A DNA stretch of 64,000 bases from Microbacterium sp. UFMG61 (GCF_015354505.1 NZ_JACAFP010000008.1:123370-187369), one strand, 5' to 3'. Shown: positions 1-8,991, counted from the first letter of the stretch. Notes: generated from the sequence alone by a model not told the origin. Made by a program: numbers and translations.

Positions 1-402
1 GACGTGATCCGCGAGTTCGCTCCCATCCTCTCTGCGAACGGCGGCGGCGCGGTCGTGAACGTGCTGTCGGCGCTGTCGTGGTTCGCGTCTCCGGGTGCCG
101 GAGGGTATGCCGCCGCGAAGGCTGCGGCATGGAACATGACCAACGGGGTTCGGCTGGAGCTCGCAGGTCAGGGAACCCTCGTGCAGGGCGTGCATCTCGG
201 TGCCGCCGACACGGATCTCATGGCGAACTACGACGGGCCCAAGATCGATCCTCGCGACGTGGCCCGTCGGTCACTCGACGGCCTCGCGGCCGGTTCGATC
301 GAGGTGATCGTCGACGACTGGAGCGCGATGGTGAAGGCATCGCTCGCGGGGGACCCCGCCGTGTTCTACGCCAAGATGACGGAACTGCTCGGCGCTGCCT
401 GA
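1..402 (+). CDS. SDR family oxidoreductase, C-terminal part (5' end outside window)
   Basis: The reading frame is open from base 1 and ends at 402, so only the C-terminal ~133 residues are present. Counting from the GTG at 4, the stretch 'NVLSALSW' (about residues 19-26) and Y35-A-A-A-K39 fit the catalytic Ser and the YxxxK motif of classical short-chain dehydrogenases/reductases. The following 'GVHLGAADTDL' resembles the PG-x-V-x-T loop that closes the nucleotide site. The Rossmann glycine motif must lie upstream of the window. Substrate cannot be told. The gene converges on the Clp-N/SRPBCC gene, with 25 bp between the two stop codons. Confidence 0.85.
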   Translation, partial: DVIREFAPILSANGGGAVVNVLSALSWFASPGAGGYAAAKAAAWNMTNGVRLELAGQGTLVQGVHLGAADTDLMANYDGPKIDPRDVARRSLDGLAAGSIEVIVDDWSAMVKASLAGDPAVFYAKMTELLGAA

Positions 403-427
403 GGCTGCGCCCTCAATGACTTCGTCC

Positions 428-1417
428 TCAGCGGAATGCTCGGCTGATCGCGCCGCCGGTCTGGAACAGTGTGATCCACACGATGAACTTCTGGATCGGA
501 CGCAGCGGCAGTCCCGCCACCCTTCGCCAACCGGTTCGGCGAGACCATGACGTGGTGATCGAGACCTGAGTACCGCCGCTGGTGTGCGCCAGGCTGAACT
601 CGTAAAGAGCCGGATTGCTCCGAGGAGCATCGGGGTAGGCGAAGCTCCAGGCGATCCGCTCAGGTCCGTGCGCCGCGACGAGTTCGATTCTGCGGCGACG
701 GAACTTCGGCTTGACCTTCACCGGCTTTCCGTCCGGACGTCGTTCGCGTGCGAAGCCCGTCCACACCCCACTGACGGCGGCATCCTGTCGTGCATTCTCG
801 ATCGAGCCGACGCTCATCTCCCAGTGGGGGATGTTCGTCGGCTCGGCGAGGTAGTCCCACACTCGCGCGATCGGCGCAGGAACGAATGTCTCCGTCGACC
901 CTGAGATCCGCCCCCTCATCGCTGCAGCGGCAGGCGTGGTCGCGGGCGTTGACGAGTCGGGAGCGTCGAGCTGCGCGAGCAGCGCAGCGGGGGTGGTGCC
1001 CAGGCGTTCGAGTATGTCAGCGATCATGCCGCTCGGCTCGGCCACAAGTTCTCGGAGCACCGCGGCGGCGTCGCCCGCCTTGTCTTTGTCGGCCGAGCGA
1101 GCGATGAGGTCAGAAGCGCGCTTGCTCCACTCGTACCCGTCGGTCTCTTGGAACACGATGCGCCCGGCCTCGGGAAACGATGCCTCGATGCCGAGGGATG
1201 CCAGTTGAGCCGCGTGCTGCTCTTCGACAGCGCGACGGGCGGCGTCGAGGTCGATGCCGATGTCGCGCAGTGCCCGGCCTGCGGCTTTATCGTTGATCAC
1301 GAGGGCGAGGAACAGGTGCTCGATGTCGGCGGTGCGAAGCCCGAGTCGGGATGCTTCTTCCATGGCGGCAAGAGACAGAGACTGGCTCGTCTGAGCGACG
1401 CGAACGAACTTGCTCAT
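428..1417 (-). CDS. Clp N-terminal domain / SRPBCC domain fusion protein
   Basis: 329 aa. Residues ~1-145 look like the double Clp N-terminal repeat: it opens 'MSKFVRVAQTSQSLSLAAME', followed by 'ADIEHLFLALV', the substrate- or adaptor-binding module of ClpA/ClpC. There is no AAA+ ATPase after it. An Ala/Thr/Pro linker at ~150-165 leads to a START/Bet v1-like SRPBCC domain (~170-329; 'GSTETFVPAPIARVWDYLAEP'), a ligand-binding cavity fold. The gene overlaps the upstream HTH gene by 4 bp (ATGA), so the two are translated together. The combination suggests a regulator or ligand sensor that borrows Clp-type peptide recognition; this role is inferred, and no enzyme activity can be assigned. Confidence 0.8.
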   Translation of the reverse strand: MSKFVRVAQTSQSLSLAAMEEASRLGLRTADIEHLFLALVINDKAAGRALRDIGIDLDAARRAVEEQHAAQLASLGIEASFPEAGRIVFQETDGYEWSKRASDLIARSADKDKAGDAAAVLRELVAEPSGMIADILERLGTTPAALLAQLDAPDSSTPATTPAAAAMRGRISGSTETFVPAPIARVWDYLAEPTNIPHWEMSVGSIENARQDAAVSGVWTGFARERRPDGKPVKVKPKFRRRRIELVAAHGPERIAWSFAYPDAPRSNPALYEFSLAHTSGGTQVSITTSWSRRTGWRRVAGLPLRPIQKFIVWITLFQTGGAISRAFR

Positions 1418-1659
1418 GAGTTCCTCCTTGAGATCGGAATGGTGGGGTCCACTCGCTTCGAGTGCTTCTTGTGAACGGCCTGTCGGGTCACTCCGAGTGC
1501 GTCGGCGATCTCCTGCCAGTTCATGCCTGAGCGCAGAGCAGCCTCGACCTGCCGAAGCTCCAGGGTGTCTGCGAGCACGCGCAACGATGCGACTGCCCGC
1601 AAGCCGGTTCTCGGGTCGCTGGTGTCCGCTGCCACCGCTGCGATCTGCGAGGATTCCAT
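1414..1659 (-). CDS. small helix-turn-helix DNA-binding protein
   Basis: 81 aa. A helix-turn-helix spans ~44-66 ('NWQEIADALGVTRQAVHKKH'), like those of sigma-70 region 4 or MerR/HTH_38-type proteins; the basic C-terminal tail is short. The ATG at 1659 lies directly downstream (in transcription direction) of two CAACC-N2-GGTTG palindromes, and the stop overlaps the start of the Clp-N/SRPBCC gene (ATGA). It is probably an autoregulating transcription factor for this two-gene operon. Autoregulation is inferred from the layout only. Confidence 0.8.
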   Translation of the reverse strand: MESSQIAAVAADTSDPRTGLRAVASLRVLADTLELRQVEAALRSGMNWQEIADALGVTRQAVHKKHSKRVDPTIPISRRNS

Positions 1660-1664
1660 GTTGT

Positions 1665-1704
1665 CAACCTAGGTTGCTACGAACAGATCTGTCAACCTTG
1701 GTTG
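1665..1704. promoter_or_regulatory. tandem palindromic operator upstream of the HTH/Clp-N operon
   Basis: Two dyads are visible: CAACCTAGGTTG (1665-1676, a perfect 12-bp palindrome) and CAACCTTGGTTG (1693-1704, perfect apart from the centre). Each sits in the wider context TGTCAACC..GGTTGCT, and their centres are 28 bp apart, somewhat under three helical turns. They lie 5-45 bp before the start codon of the HTH gene, where a repressor would block transcription. The small HTH protein encoded next to them is the obvious candidate binder. Confidence 0.65.
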
Positions 1705-1743
1705 CTGATGCGGGGGAGCGAGACTGCGCTGGAGGAGCGGTGT

Positions 1744-2754
1744 CTACCCGCCGGAGCTCTGCTTGAACTGACGCTCCCAGTCGCGCAACTCGCTGCGACC
1801 GATGAGCGAGTCGAGCGACACCTGGAACAGCAATCCCGTACGGGCGTTGACCTGCTTGATGTTGTCGACGATCTGGGTGGTCACGGCGGCGAGGGCTTCC
1901 CGCACCTCGGCGATGCGCTCGTCCGGGGCGTCCCAGAGATCCGGCCGGGTGAGCAGATCGAGCAGGTAGTCGCGATCGAGCGCGGCGACGAGGCGAGCGA
2001 GCTTGTCGGAGTACTCGGCTTCGGCGAGCACGCTCTGATCCTGACCCGCCTTGGCGTTCAGTCGGATGAACAGCTGCTCGACGTGCGACGCGAGGGCGTC
2101 GATGCCCGCGGCGGTCTCGGACGCGACCGGGCTGCCCGGCACCGCGGCGTAGTCGGCGCGGAGTTCGCGCAGACGGTTCACTCGCAGACGGATGCCGGCG
2201 GGCACCGGATCCGTCGAAACCGCCAGCTTGCGTCGGCGACGCCGCATGAGGAGGCCGAACGCGGTGAGGGCAGCCGCGATCACGACGACACCCCCGATGA
2301 CCGCAGGCATCAGCGGATCTGCGCCACCTGCCCCTGAAGTTCCACCCGACGACGCCGGCGTCTCCGCCGAGATCTCCGTCACGGTCTCGACGAGTGCGGC
2401 CTGCAGGTCTCCAGCGGATGCGTTCTCATTCTCGTTCGCGATCCGCAACGCGACGTCGCTGTCGATCACCGTCGAGTCGGCCTGCAGATCGTCGCCGACA
2501 GCGAGGATGACGGTCTTCTGCGGAGCGCGCTCGGTGATCCGATCGAGCAGTTCGAGGTCGTAGACCGTGCCGAGATCGGCATCCGCCGGGAGCACGACGA
2601 CGGCGATCGAGCCGTCGCCCGGGATCACACCGCTGAGCGCACTCTGCAGGTCCGATGCGTCCGGCGCCTTCGGCGAGACGTAGAGGTCGCCCGACTGCAG
2701 TGCAGTGACGGCAGCGTCGATCCAGTCCGAGTTCGACGAGCTGAAGGAGAGCAT
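1744..2754 (-). CDS. single-pass membrane protein, partner of the solute-binding/VWA lipoprotein
   Basis: 336 aa, not recognised with certainty. Residues 1-~145 form a soluble domain ('SGDLYVSPKAPDASDL' near the start, later 'LVETVTEISAETP'). A Gly/Ser linker precedes one hydrophobic segment at ~150-170, followed by RRRRRK, which predicts an external N-terminus and a cytoplasmic C-terminal domain (~175-336) rich in charged helices. No cleavable signal peptide is seen, so the N-terminus may be exported by the reversed-anchor route. It starts 7 bp after the stop of the upstream lipoprotein gene, so the two probably form an operon and act together at the membrane. A GAGG ribosome-binding sequence precedes the ATG at 2754. 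The N-terminal 'LYVSP' recalls small actinobacterial membrane proteins of the Rv1476 type, but this is only a hint. Confidence 0.7.
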   Translation of the reverse strand: MLSFSSSNSDWIDAAVTALQSGDLYVSPKAPDASDLQSALSGVIPGDGSIAVVVLPADADLGTVYDLELLDRITERAPQKTVILAVGDDLQADSTVIDSDVALRIANENENASAGDLQAALVETVTEISAETPASSGGTSGAGGADPLMPAVIGGVVVIAAALTAFGLLMRRRRRKLAVSTDPVPAGIRLRVNRLRELRADYAAVPGSPVASETAAGIDALASHVEQLFIRLNAKAGQDQSVLAEAEYSDKLARLVAALDRDYLLDLLTRPDLWDAPDERIAEVREALAAVTTQIVDNIKQVNARTGLLFQVSLDSLIGRSELRDWERQFKQSSGG

Positions 2755-2761
2755 CCGATCC

Positions 2762-4591
2762 TCAGAAGTTGTTGATGACGGATGCGAACACGAGGTCGAT
2801 CCGCTCGGCGTCGGAAGCGTCGAACAGCTGACCGCCGGTCACGTCGGCGATGCGCTGCAGCGCCGACGTGTCTGCGCCCTCTCCATACGCGATCGGGAAT
2901 ATACGTACTGGGGCGTCGTCGCCGCCCTCCTTGGTGCTCTTGCCGATCTTCGCGATGAGCGAGTCGAGCGACGTGGCGGAATCGGTGTCCTCGCCGTCGG
3001 AGAGCAGCACGATCGCGTTGATGCGGCCCGGCTCGGCGCGCTCGCTCATGGCCTCGTACGCCAGCAGGATCGAGTCGTAGAGGGGGGTGCCGTTGCGCTG
3101 TGCGTAGCGCAGGTCATCGAGCGACGAATCGAGCTTCTCGCCGTCGGAGCCGAGCGCGCTCACGTCGCGGAGCACCTGGATGCCCTCGCCCTCGTCGGAC
3201 GAGATGCCGGTGGTGAACGCCCACACCCCGATCTCGTCGGTGGAGCGGAAGTGGTCGAGAGTCGTCTGTGCGCCTTCGATCGCCCCGTCGAGACGCGAAC
3301 GCCCGTCGCCGATCGGGTCGTCCATGGATCCCGAGATGTCGATCAGCTCGAGCACGGACGAGGGCTTGCGCACCTGCGTCCACTGGTCGATGGCCGTGGA
3401 GATCACGTCGACGTCGGGCTTCGGAAGCGTCACCGCGGGTTGCGCCGGGTCGACGCCGAACTTCGCCGTGAACAGGTCGCCCAGGGGCACCGAGTCGTCG
3501 AGCGGGCGGAAGCCGTAGTCGGGCAGGATCTTCTGCGCCGCGGTGGTCTGCACGAAGGCGGCGAACGCCTCGCCGGCGGTGCGCTGCTCGGCCGTGACCC
3601 AGTCGGCGCCGAGCACGGTGATCGGGTTGTCCGACCACATCGACCCGCCCTCGGGGTAGACCGCGACGAGCTTGGTCTTGGGCGGGGTCAGGGTCTCACC
3701 GGGCTGCACCGTGTGCGAGTCGGGGTTGCCCTGGTTGTAGTTGAGTAGCGAGGTCTCCTCCAGCGCGACGGCCGAGACGTAGGCCGAGCCGTTCGAGCCG
3801 TTCTGGGTCTCGTCGTAGAGCGTCGAGAGCACGTTGCCGGTGGTGTCGCCGTAGTGGATGACGCACTCCTCGAACACGCGGGAGAAGTCTGCCGATGCCT
3901 CGACGTCGGCGGAGGTGAGCCCCTCGGCCTTGCCGGTCGCCTCGTACGACTGCATGAGGATCGTCGAGAGTCCTGTGGTCGACGTGTTCGGGTTGGTCTT
4001 CGAGATCTTGAACGCGCCCCAGATGTCCTTGCCGACGCTGCCCCAACCCGCGGGGTCCTGGCACAGGGCCTCGAGGTCGGTGATGCTGATGGGGGTGTTC
4101 GGCCAGCCGAGAGCAGTGGCCATCGGCTCGGGCATCCCGAACACCACGGGCGTGCGGGTGAACGACTTCGGATCGCCGACGAGACCCGGCGATGCGGCGG
4201 CGGCGACGCGGTCGGTCCAGACGGTGGATGCCGGAGACCACAGCGTCGGCCACAGCGACTGATCGTCACTCGGCCAGTCCTCACCCGAGGTCAGGAAGCG
4301 AGTCGCGTTGCCGGAGGACACGTTCGTCGGACGCACGGTCGCGCAGGTCTCGAGCCCCTCGTGCTCGGGCGAGTCCTTGAATGCCTTGGCGAGCTCGTCG
4401 AGCATGTTGACCTTCTCCGACGAGGTCGCGACGGTGATGTGCGTGCATCCGTCGTCGGGGAATCCCTGCGATCCGTCGGTCGACGTGCCCTCGTCGCCGC
4501 CGCCGCCCGTGCAGGCGGACAGTGCCAGGGCCGCGATCGCCGTCATGGCGAGGGCGGCGGGGATGCGTCGTGCGGTGCGAGGCGCGCTCAT
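2762..4591 (-). CDS. lipoprotein: extracellular solute-binding domain fused to von Willebrand factor A domain
   Basis: 609 aa. A lipoprotein signal with lipobox L-S-A-C places the lipidated Cys at residue 27. Residues ~45-400 resemble a periplasmic-type solute-binding protein ('HITVATSSEKVNMLDELAKA' near its start). The VWA domain (~412-600) carries an intact MIDAS motif, D418-I-S-G-S422, followed by a Ser/Asp-rich metal site ('LLSDGEDTDS'). The protein would be tethered outside the cell and bind a metal-dependent protein ligand or a solute. No ABC permease is adjacent, only the 336-aa membrane protein, so it is unlikely to be an ordinary importer component. The architecture recurs in actinobacteria; the ligand is unknown. 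Confidence 0.85.
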   Translation of the reverse strand: MSAPRTARRIPAALAMTAIAALALSACTGGGGDEGTSTDGSQGFPDDGCTHITVATSSEKVNMLDELAKAFKDSPEHEGLETCATVRPTNVSSGNATRFLTSGEDWPSDDQSLWPTLWSPASTVWTDRVAAAASPGLVGDPKSFTRTPVVFGMPEPMATALGWPNTPISITDLEALCQDPAGWGSVGKDIWGAFKISKTNPNTSTTGLSTILMQSYEATGKAEGLTSADVEASADFSRVFEECVIHYGDTTGNVLSTLYDETQNGSNGSAYVSAVALEETSLLNYNQGNPDSHTVQPGETLTPPKTKLVAVYPEGGSMWSDNPITVLGADWVTAEQRTAGEAFAAFVQTTAAQKILPDYGFRPLDDSVPLGDLFTAKFGVDPAQPAVTLPKPDVDVISTAIDQWTQVRKPSSVLELIDISGSMDDPIGDGRSRLDGAIEGAQTTLDHFRSTDEIGVWAFTTGISSDEGEGIQVLRDVSALGSDGEKLDSSLDDLRYAQRNGTPLYDSILLAYEAMSERAEPGRINAIVLLSDGEDTDSATSLDSLIAKIGKSTKEGGDDAPVRIFPIAYGEGADTSALQRIADVTGGQLFDASDAERIDLVFASVINNF

Positions 4592-4699
4592 GCGCCCAGG
4601 CTACCGAGGTATGGCGTGCGCGAACACGTATCGGTCCGATCTTGTGACCCGCTCTGTGCGGCGACCGGCTCGATCGCGCCGCGGAGTACGCTCGCTCAT

Positions 4700-5590
4700 G
4701 TGGGGCGGATCACGACGAGGAGACCGGTACTGAAGCTCACCCTCGGCGAGGGTGCGAGTCGGCGAGCCGACACGCTCGCGGTCGAGGAGCCGCTCGAGAT
4801 CAGGGTCGCGGGCTCGCCGCTCGCGGTCACGATGCGCACTCCGGGGCACGACGTCGAGCTGGCGGCCGGGTTCTTGGTGTCCGAGGGGATCATCGCGCGC
4901 ACTGCCGACTTCCACTCGGCGATCCACTGCGGCGGCCCGGGCACCGGTGGGCAGGAGAACACCTACAACGTGCTCGACATCAGCCTCGCGCAGGGAGTCG
5001 CGCTTCCCGACCCCGAGGCCGCTCGACGCTTCTACACGACCAGCTCCTGCGGTGTCTGCGGCAAGGCCAGCATCGATGCCGTGCGCACCGTGTCGCAGCA
5101 TCCGGTCCTCGACGACGACGTCGAGGTCGGCCCGGAGCAGATCGCATCGTTCCCCGATCGGCTGCGCGCCGAGCAGGCGGCGTTCGACAAGACCGGTGGA
5201 CTGCACGCGGCGGCGCTGTTCGACGCAGACACCGGTGAGATGCTCGTGCTGCGCGAAGACGTCGGCCGCCACAACGCGGTCGACAAGGCCGTGGGGTGGG
5301 CGCTGCTGAACGACAGACTGCCGCTGCGCCGGCAGATCCTGCAGGTCTCCGGACGGGCGAGCTTCGAGCTGGTGCAGAAGGCGGCGATGGCCGGCATCCC
5401 CATGCTCAGTGCCGTCTCGGCTCCGTCATCGCTCGCCGCCGAGCTCGCCGACGAGTCGGGGGTGACGCTCGTCGGGTTCGTCCGCGGGCGGTCGATGAAC
5501 ATCTACACGCACGCGCACCGGGTGCGGCTGGATGCCGGAGCAGCAGGTGCGGCCGAACCCGCCGCGGAAGGAGCGAGCCATGCTCGATAG
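4700..5590 (+). CDS. fdhD: formate dehydrogenase accessory sulfurtransferase FdhD
   Basis: 296 aa from the GTG at 4700. That start gives the family N-terminus 'VGRITTRRPVLKL'; the longer open frame upstream has no FdhD similarity. FdhD passes sulfur from a cysteine desulfurase to the molybdenum cofactor so that formate dehydrogenase becomes active. The sulfur-carrying pair C117-x-x-C120 ('TSSCGVCGKAS') is present, as are 'EEPLEIR', 'TPGHDVELAAGFLVSEG' and the C-terminal 'RGRSMNIYTHAHR' segment. It overlaps the following molybdopterin oxidoreductase gene by 11 bp, so maturation factor and target are co-translated. Confidence 0.95.
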   Translation: MGRITTRRPVLKLTLGEGASRRADTLAVEEPLEIRVAGSPLAVTMRTPGHDVELAAGFLVSEGIIARTADFHSAIHCGGPGTGGQENTYNVLDISLAQGVALPDPEAARRFYTTSSCGVCGKASIDAVRTVSQHPVLDDDVEVGPEQIASFPDRLRAEQAAFDKTGGLHAAALFDADTGEMLVLREDVGRHNAVDKAVGWALLNDRLPLRRQILQVSGRASFELVQKAAMAGIPMLSAVSAPSSLAAELADESGVTLVGFVRGRSMNIYTHAHRVRLDAGAAGAAEPAAEGASHAR

Positions 5591-7934
5591 TCGGGGAACC
5601 TCCGGGACGGCCTTCGGACTCATGCCGGTCGAACCGCGGCAGGGAGGGTACGGCCCGCGCACCGACCGAGCCTGGTCGCGCACGCCGTACCGCCACCCCG
5701 CCGCAGGATGGGGAGCCGCCGTGTCGGTGGGGCGGGTGGTGCTCGAGCAGCGCCAGCCGATCGCCGGTCCGCTCGCGATGCTGCAGATGAACCACCCCGT
5801 CTCGGGTTACGACTGCCCCGGATGCGCGTGGCCCGACGATCCGGGCAACCTGAAGCTCGACATCTGCGAGAACGGCATCAAGCACGTCACGTGGGAGATG
5901 ACGCGCAAGCGCGTGGACCGCCGTTTCTTCGCCGAGCACACGGTCGCCGAGCTCGCCGCGTGGCCCGACTTCGAGCTCGAAGACCAGGGGCGCCTGACCG
6001 AGCCGATGGCCTATGACGCGGCCACCGACCATTACGTGCCGATCTCGTGGGACGACGCGTTCGCGCTGGTCGGTGACGAGCTGCGGAGCCTCGACAGCCC
6101 CGACGAGGCCGCCTTCTACACCTCGGGACGGCTCAGCAACGAGGCCACGTTCCTGTACCAGCTGATGGTGCGGGAGTACGGCACGAACAATCTGCCGGAC
6201 TGCTCGAACATGTGCCACGAGGCATCGGGCCGGGCGCTCAAGGCGTCGATCGCCACGGGCAAGGGCACCGTCGACATGCACGACTGGAACGACTGCGACG
6301 CCCTCTTCGTGCTCGGCGTGAATGCGGCATCCAACGCTCCGCGCATGCTCACGGCGTTGGCGGATGCCGTGAAGCGCGGAGCCCAGGTGGTGCACGTCAA
6401 TCCTCTCGTCGAGGCCGGGGCCACCCGCACGATCGTGCCGCACGACTTCGTCGACATGGCACGCTTCACGGCGACCGGCACGAGCACGATGAACCTGCAG
6501 GTGCGCCCCGGTGGCGACCTCGCGCTGATCCGCGGCATGTCGAAGGTCGTGTTCGAGGCCGCGGCCGATGACCCCTCCGTGCTCGACTCCGAGTTCCTCT
6601 CGTCGCTGACGAACGGTGCCGAGGCATACCGTGCGCTGGTGGAGGCCACGACGTGGGCCGACCTCGTCACGCAGTCGGGACTGACCGAGGAGCAGATCCG
6701 CGCGGCCGCGGCCGTGTACCTCGCGTCGGAGCGCACGATCATCAGCTGGTGCCTCGGCGTGAGTCAGCACGAGCACGGCGTCGACACGGTGCGCGAGATC
6801 GTCAACCTTCTTCTTCTGCGCGGCAACATCGGCCGACAGGGCGCCGGACCCTCACCGATCCGCGGCCACAGCAACGTGCAGGGCAACCGCACCTGCGGCA
6901 TCGACCACCGGCCGACGGAAGCCTGGCTCGACCGCCTCGCCGAGGTCTGCCGCATCGATCCGCCCCGGCATCCCGGTCTCGACACCGTGCGCACGATCGA
7001 GGCGATGCACGACGGCCGGGTCAAGGTGTTCGTCGGCATGGGTGGCAACTTCGTGCTCGCCGCCCCCGACACCCCATTCACCGCGCAGGGTCTCGAGAAG
7101 TGCCGTCTCACGGTGCAGGTGAGCACGAAGCTCAACCGCAGTCACCTCGTGCACGGCGAGAAGGCGCTGATCCTGCCCTGCCTCGGCCGCACGGAGCGTG
7201 ACCAGCAGGCACAGGGGCCGCAGGGTGTCACGGTCGAGGATGCGATGAGCATGGTGCACCTCTCGGTGGGGCGCAAGCAACCGGCATCCGCGTACCTGAA
7301 GTCGGAGCCCGCGATCATCGCGGGTCTGGCGAAGGCGACGCTCCCTGACACGCAGACCCCGTGGGACCGGTACGTCGGCGACTACGACACGATCCGCGAT
7401 GTGATGGCGAAGGTCCTGCCGGGGTTCGAGGGGTTCAACGAGCTCATCAGGGACACGCACGAATTCCGCATCCCGCAGCCGGCGAGACAGCGCGTGTTCG
7501 AGACGCCGTCGCGGCGCGCGGAGTTCTCGCTCGCGGCTCTGCCGAACGTCATCCCCGAGTCCGCCGACACCCTGGTGCTGCAGACCGTGCGTTCGCACGA
7601 CCAGTGGAACACCACGATCTACTCGAACGACGACCGCTACCGCGGAGTGAAGAATCTGCGCGAGCTCGTGTTCCTGCACGAGGATGACATGCGCGACCGC
7701 GGACTCGTCGAGGGCGATCTGGTCGACATCGTGTCGACGTCGAAGGACGGGACGACGCGGATGCTGCGCGCCTTCCGCGCGGTTCCCTACGACCTGCCGC
7801 GCGGCAGTGCCGCCGGCTACATGCCCGAGATGAACGTGCTGATCGGTCGCAAGGACTTCAGCGCGCAGAGCGATCAGCCGCTGATGAAGAGCATCCAGGT
7901 GACTGTCGCGCGCTCAGCCCGATCGGGAGCGTGA
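5580..7934 (+). CDS. FdhF/YdeP family molybdopterin oxidoreductase (formate dehydrogenase-like)
   Basis: 784 aa from the ATG at 5580, chosen because GGAAGGAG lies 4-11 bases upstream and because earlier starts would run deep into fdhD. Near the N-terminus is C79-P-G-C82 with a third Cys at 96 ('LDICENG'), as in the YdeP branch; 'NNLPDCSNMCHEASG' (~203-217) and 'GNIGRQGAGPSPIRGHSNVQG' lie in the bis-MGD domain. A C-terminal molydop-binding domain (~'QTVRSHDQWNTTIYS' onward) completes a soluble catalytic subunit. The family includes formate dehydrogenase H relatives and YdeP of acid resistance. Coupling to fdhD supports a sulfurated Mo cofactor; formate as substrate is likely but not proven. 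Confidence 0.9.
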   Translation: MLDSRGTSGTAFGLMPVEPRQGGYGPRTDRAWSRTPYRHPAAGWGAAVSVGRVVLEQRQPIAGPLAMLQMNHPVSGYDCPGCAWPDDPGNLKLDICENGIKHVTWEMTRKRVDRRFFAEHTVAELAAWPDFELEDQGRLTEPMAYDAATDHYVPISWDDAFALVGDELRSLDSPDEAAFYTSGRLSNEATFLYQLMVREYGTNNLPDCSNMCHEASGRALKASIATGKGTVDMHDWNDCDALFVLGVNAASNAPRMLTALADAVKRGAQVVHVNPLVEAGATRTIVPHDFVDMARFTATGTSTMNLQVRPGGDLALIRGMSKVVFEAAADDPSVLDSEFLSSLTNGAEAYRALVEATTWADLVTQSGLTEEQIRAAAAVYLASERTIISWCLGVSQHEHGVDTVREIVNLLLLRGNIGRQGAGPSPIRGHSNVQGNRTCGIDHRPTEAWLDRLAEVCRIDPPRHPGLDTVRTIEAMHDGRVKVFVGMGGNFVLAAPDTPFTAQGLEKCRLTVQVSTKLNRSHLVHGEKALILPCLGRTERDQQAQGPQGVTVEDAMSMVHLSVGRKQPASAYLKSEPAIIAGLAKATLPDTQTPWDRYVGDYDTIRDVMAKVLPGFEGFNELIRDTHEFRIPQPARQRVFETPSRRAEFSLAALPNVIPESADTLVLQTVRSHDQWNTTIYSNDDRYRGVKNLRELVFLHEDDMRDRGLVEGDLVDIVSTSKDGTTRMLRAFRAVPYDLPRGSAAGYMPEMNVLIGRKDFSAQSDQPLMKSIQVTVARSARSGA

Positions 7935-7990
7935 GGCGATCCGCGGCCGTGTTCACCGGCCGAGCCGATCGATTCATACGGGCGTGGTGG

Positions 7991-8803
7991 CTACTGCGCC
8001 CGCATGAACTCCTCAGCGGCGGCGACCTGCTCGGGGGTCGGGCGGACGCCGGTGTACAGCACGAACTGCTCGAGCGCCTGCAGCGTCGCGACCTCGGCAC
8101 CGGTGATCACGGTCTTGCCCGCCGAGCGGCCCGCCGCGATCAGCGGGGTCTCGGCGGGAAGGGCCACGACGTCGAATACGACGGATGCCGCGGCAATCTG
8201 CGTGTCTGAGAACGACAGCGCATGCTCTTCGGCTCCGCCGGCCATGCCGATCGGCGTGATGTTGACGATGATGTCGGCGGTGATGGCCTCCGCATCCGCC
8301 GTCCATTCGAAGCCGTAGAGTTCGGCGAGGCCGCGACCGCGCTCTTCGTTGCGCGCTGCGATCGTGACCCGCGAGAAGCCGGCGTCGCGGAAGGCCGCAG
8401 CGGTGGCCTTCGCCATCCCGCCCGAGCCGCGCAGCAGCACGGATGCCGTGGCATCCAGAGCGTTCCGCTCGATCAGCTCGGCGATCGCGCTGTAGTCGGT
8501 GTTGTACGCGGTGAGCACGCCGTCGTCGTTCACGATCGTGTTGACCGACTCGATGGCCGTGGCAGAGGCGTCCATGTGGTCGACGAGCGCAATGACGTCC
8601 TCTTTGTACGGCATCGAGACCGCGCATCCGCGGATCCCGAGCCCTCGCACACCCGCGATGGCCTGCGACAGATCGGTCGGGGCAAACGCCTTGTAGATCC
8701 AGTTCAGGCCGAGTTCCTCGTAGAGGAAGTTGTGGAACCGGGTGCCGTTGTTGCTGGGCCTCGCCGACAGCGAGATGCACAGGGTCATGTCCTTGTTGAG
8801 CAT
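7991..8803 (-). CDS. shikimate dehydrogenase-like protein (SDH-L / HI0607 type)
   Basis: 270 aa from the ATG at 8803, which has GGAG eight bases before it; the open frame continues further upstream without family similarity. The sequence follows the SDH-L branch: N-terminal 'MLNKDMTLCISLSARPSNNG', then 'GCAVSMPYKED' with the catalytic Lys at 67 and 'AYNTDYSA' with Asp at 103, the same positions as in Haemophilus HI0607. The NAD(P) fold has G126-S-G-G-M-A131. Known SDH-L proteins oxidise shikimate poorly, and their physiological substrate is unsettled, so this need not be the biosynthetic AroE. It converges on fdhF. Confidence 0.9.
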   Translation of the reverse strand: MLNKDMTLCISLSARPSNNGTRFHNFLYEELGLNWIYKAFAPTDLSQAIAGVRGLGIRGCAVSMPYKEDVIALVDHMDASATAIESVNTIVNDDGVLTAYNTDYSAIAELIERNALDATASVLLRGSGGMAKATAAAFRDAGFSRVTIAARNEERGRGLAELYGFEWTADAEAITADIIVNITPIGMAGGAEEHALSFSDTQIAAASVVFDVVALPAETPLIAAGRSAGKTVITGAEVATLQALEQFVLYTGVRPTPEQVAAAEEFMRAQ

Positions 8804-8991
8804 GGTCACGGCTCCAGGGTACTCGCGGAGTGCGCGGATCCTCCCGACCTCAGAATCCGCTGACACCCGTAGCGTGATCGCGATGACTCCCATAGTGTGG
8901 TGAGTGCATGCACAGGGGATTGATCGTCTCCGTCCACCCCAGACGACGGGCTGCCTTCCCCAGAGGCAAAGGCGATCCGTGCATGCGATTG

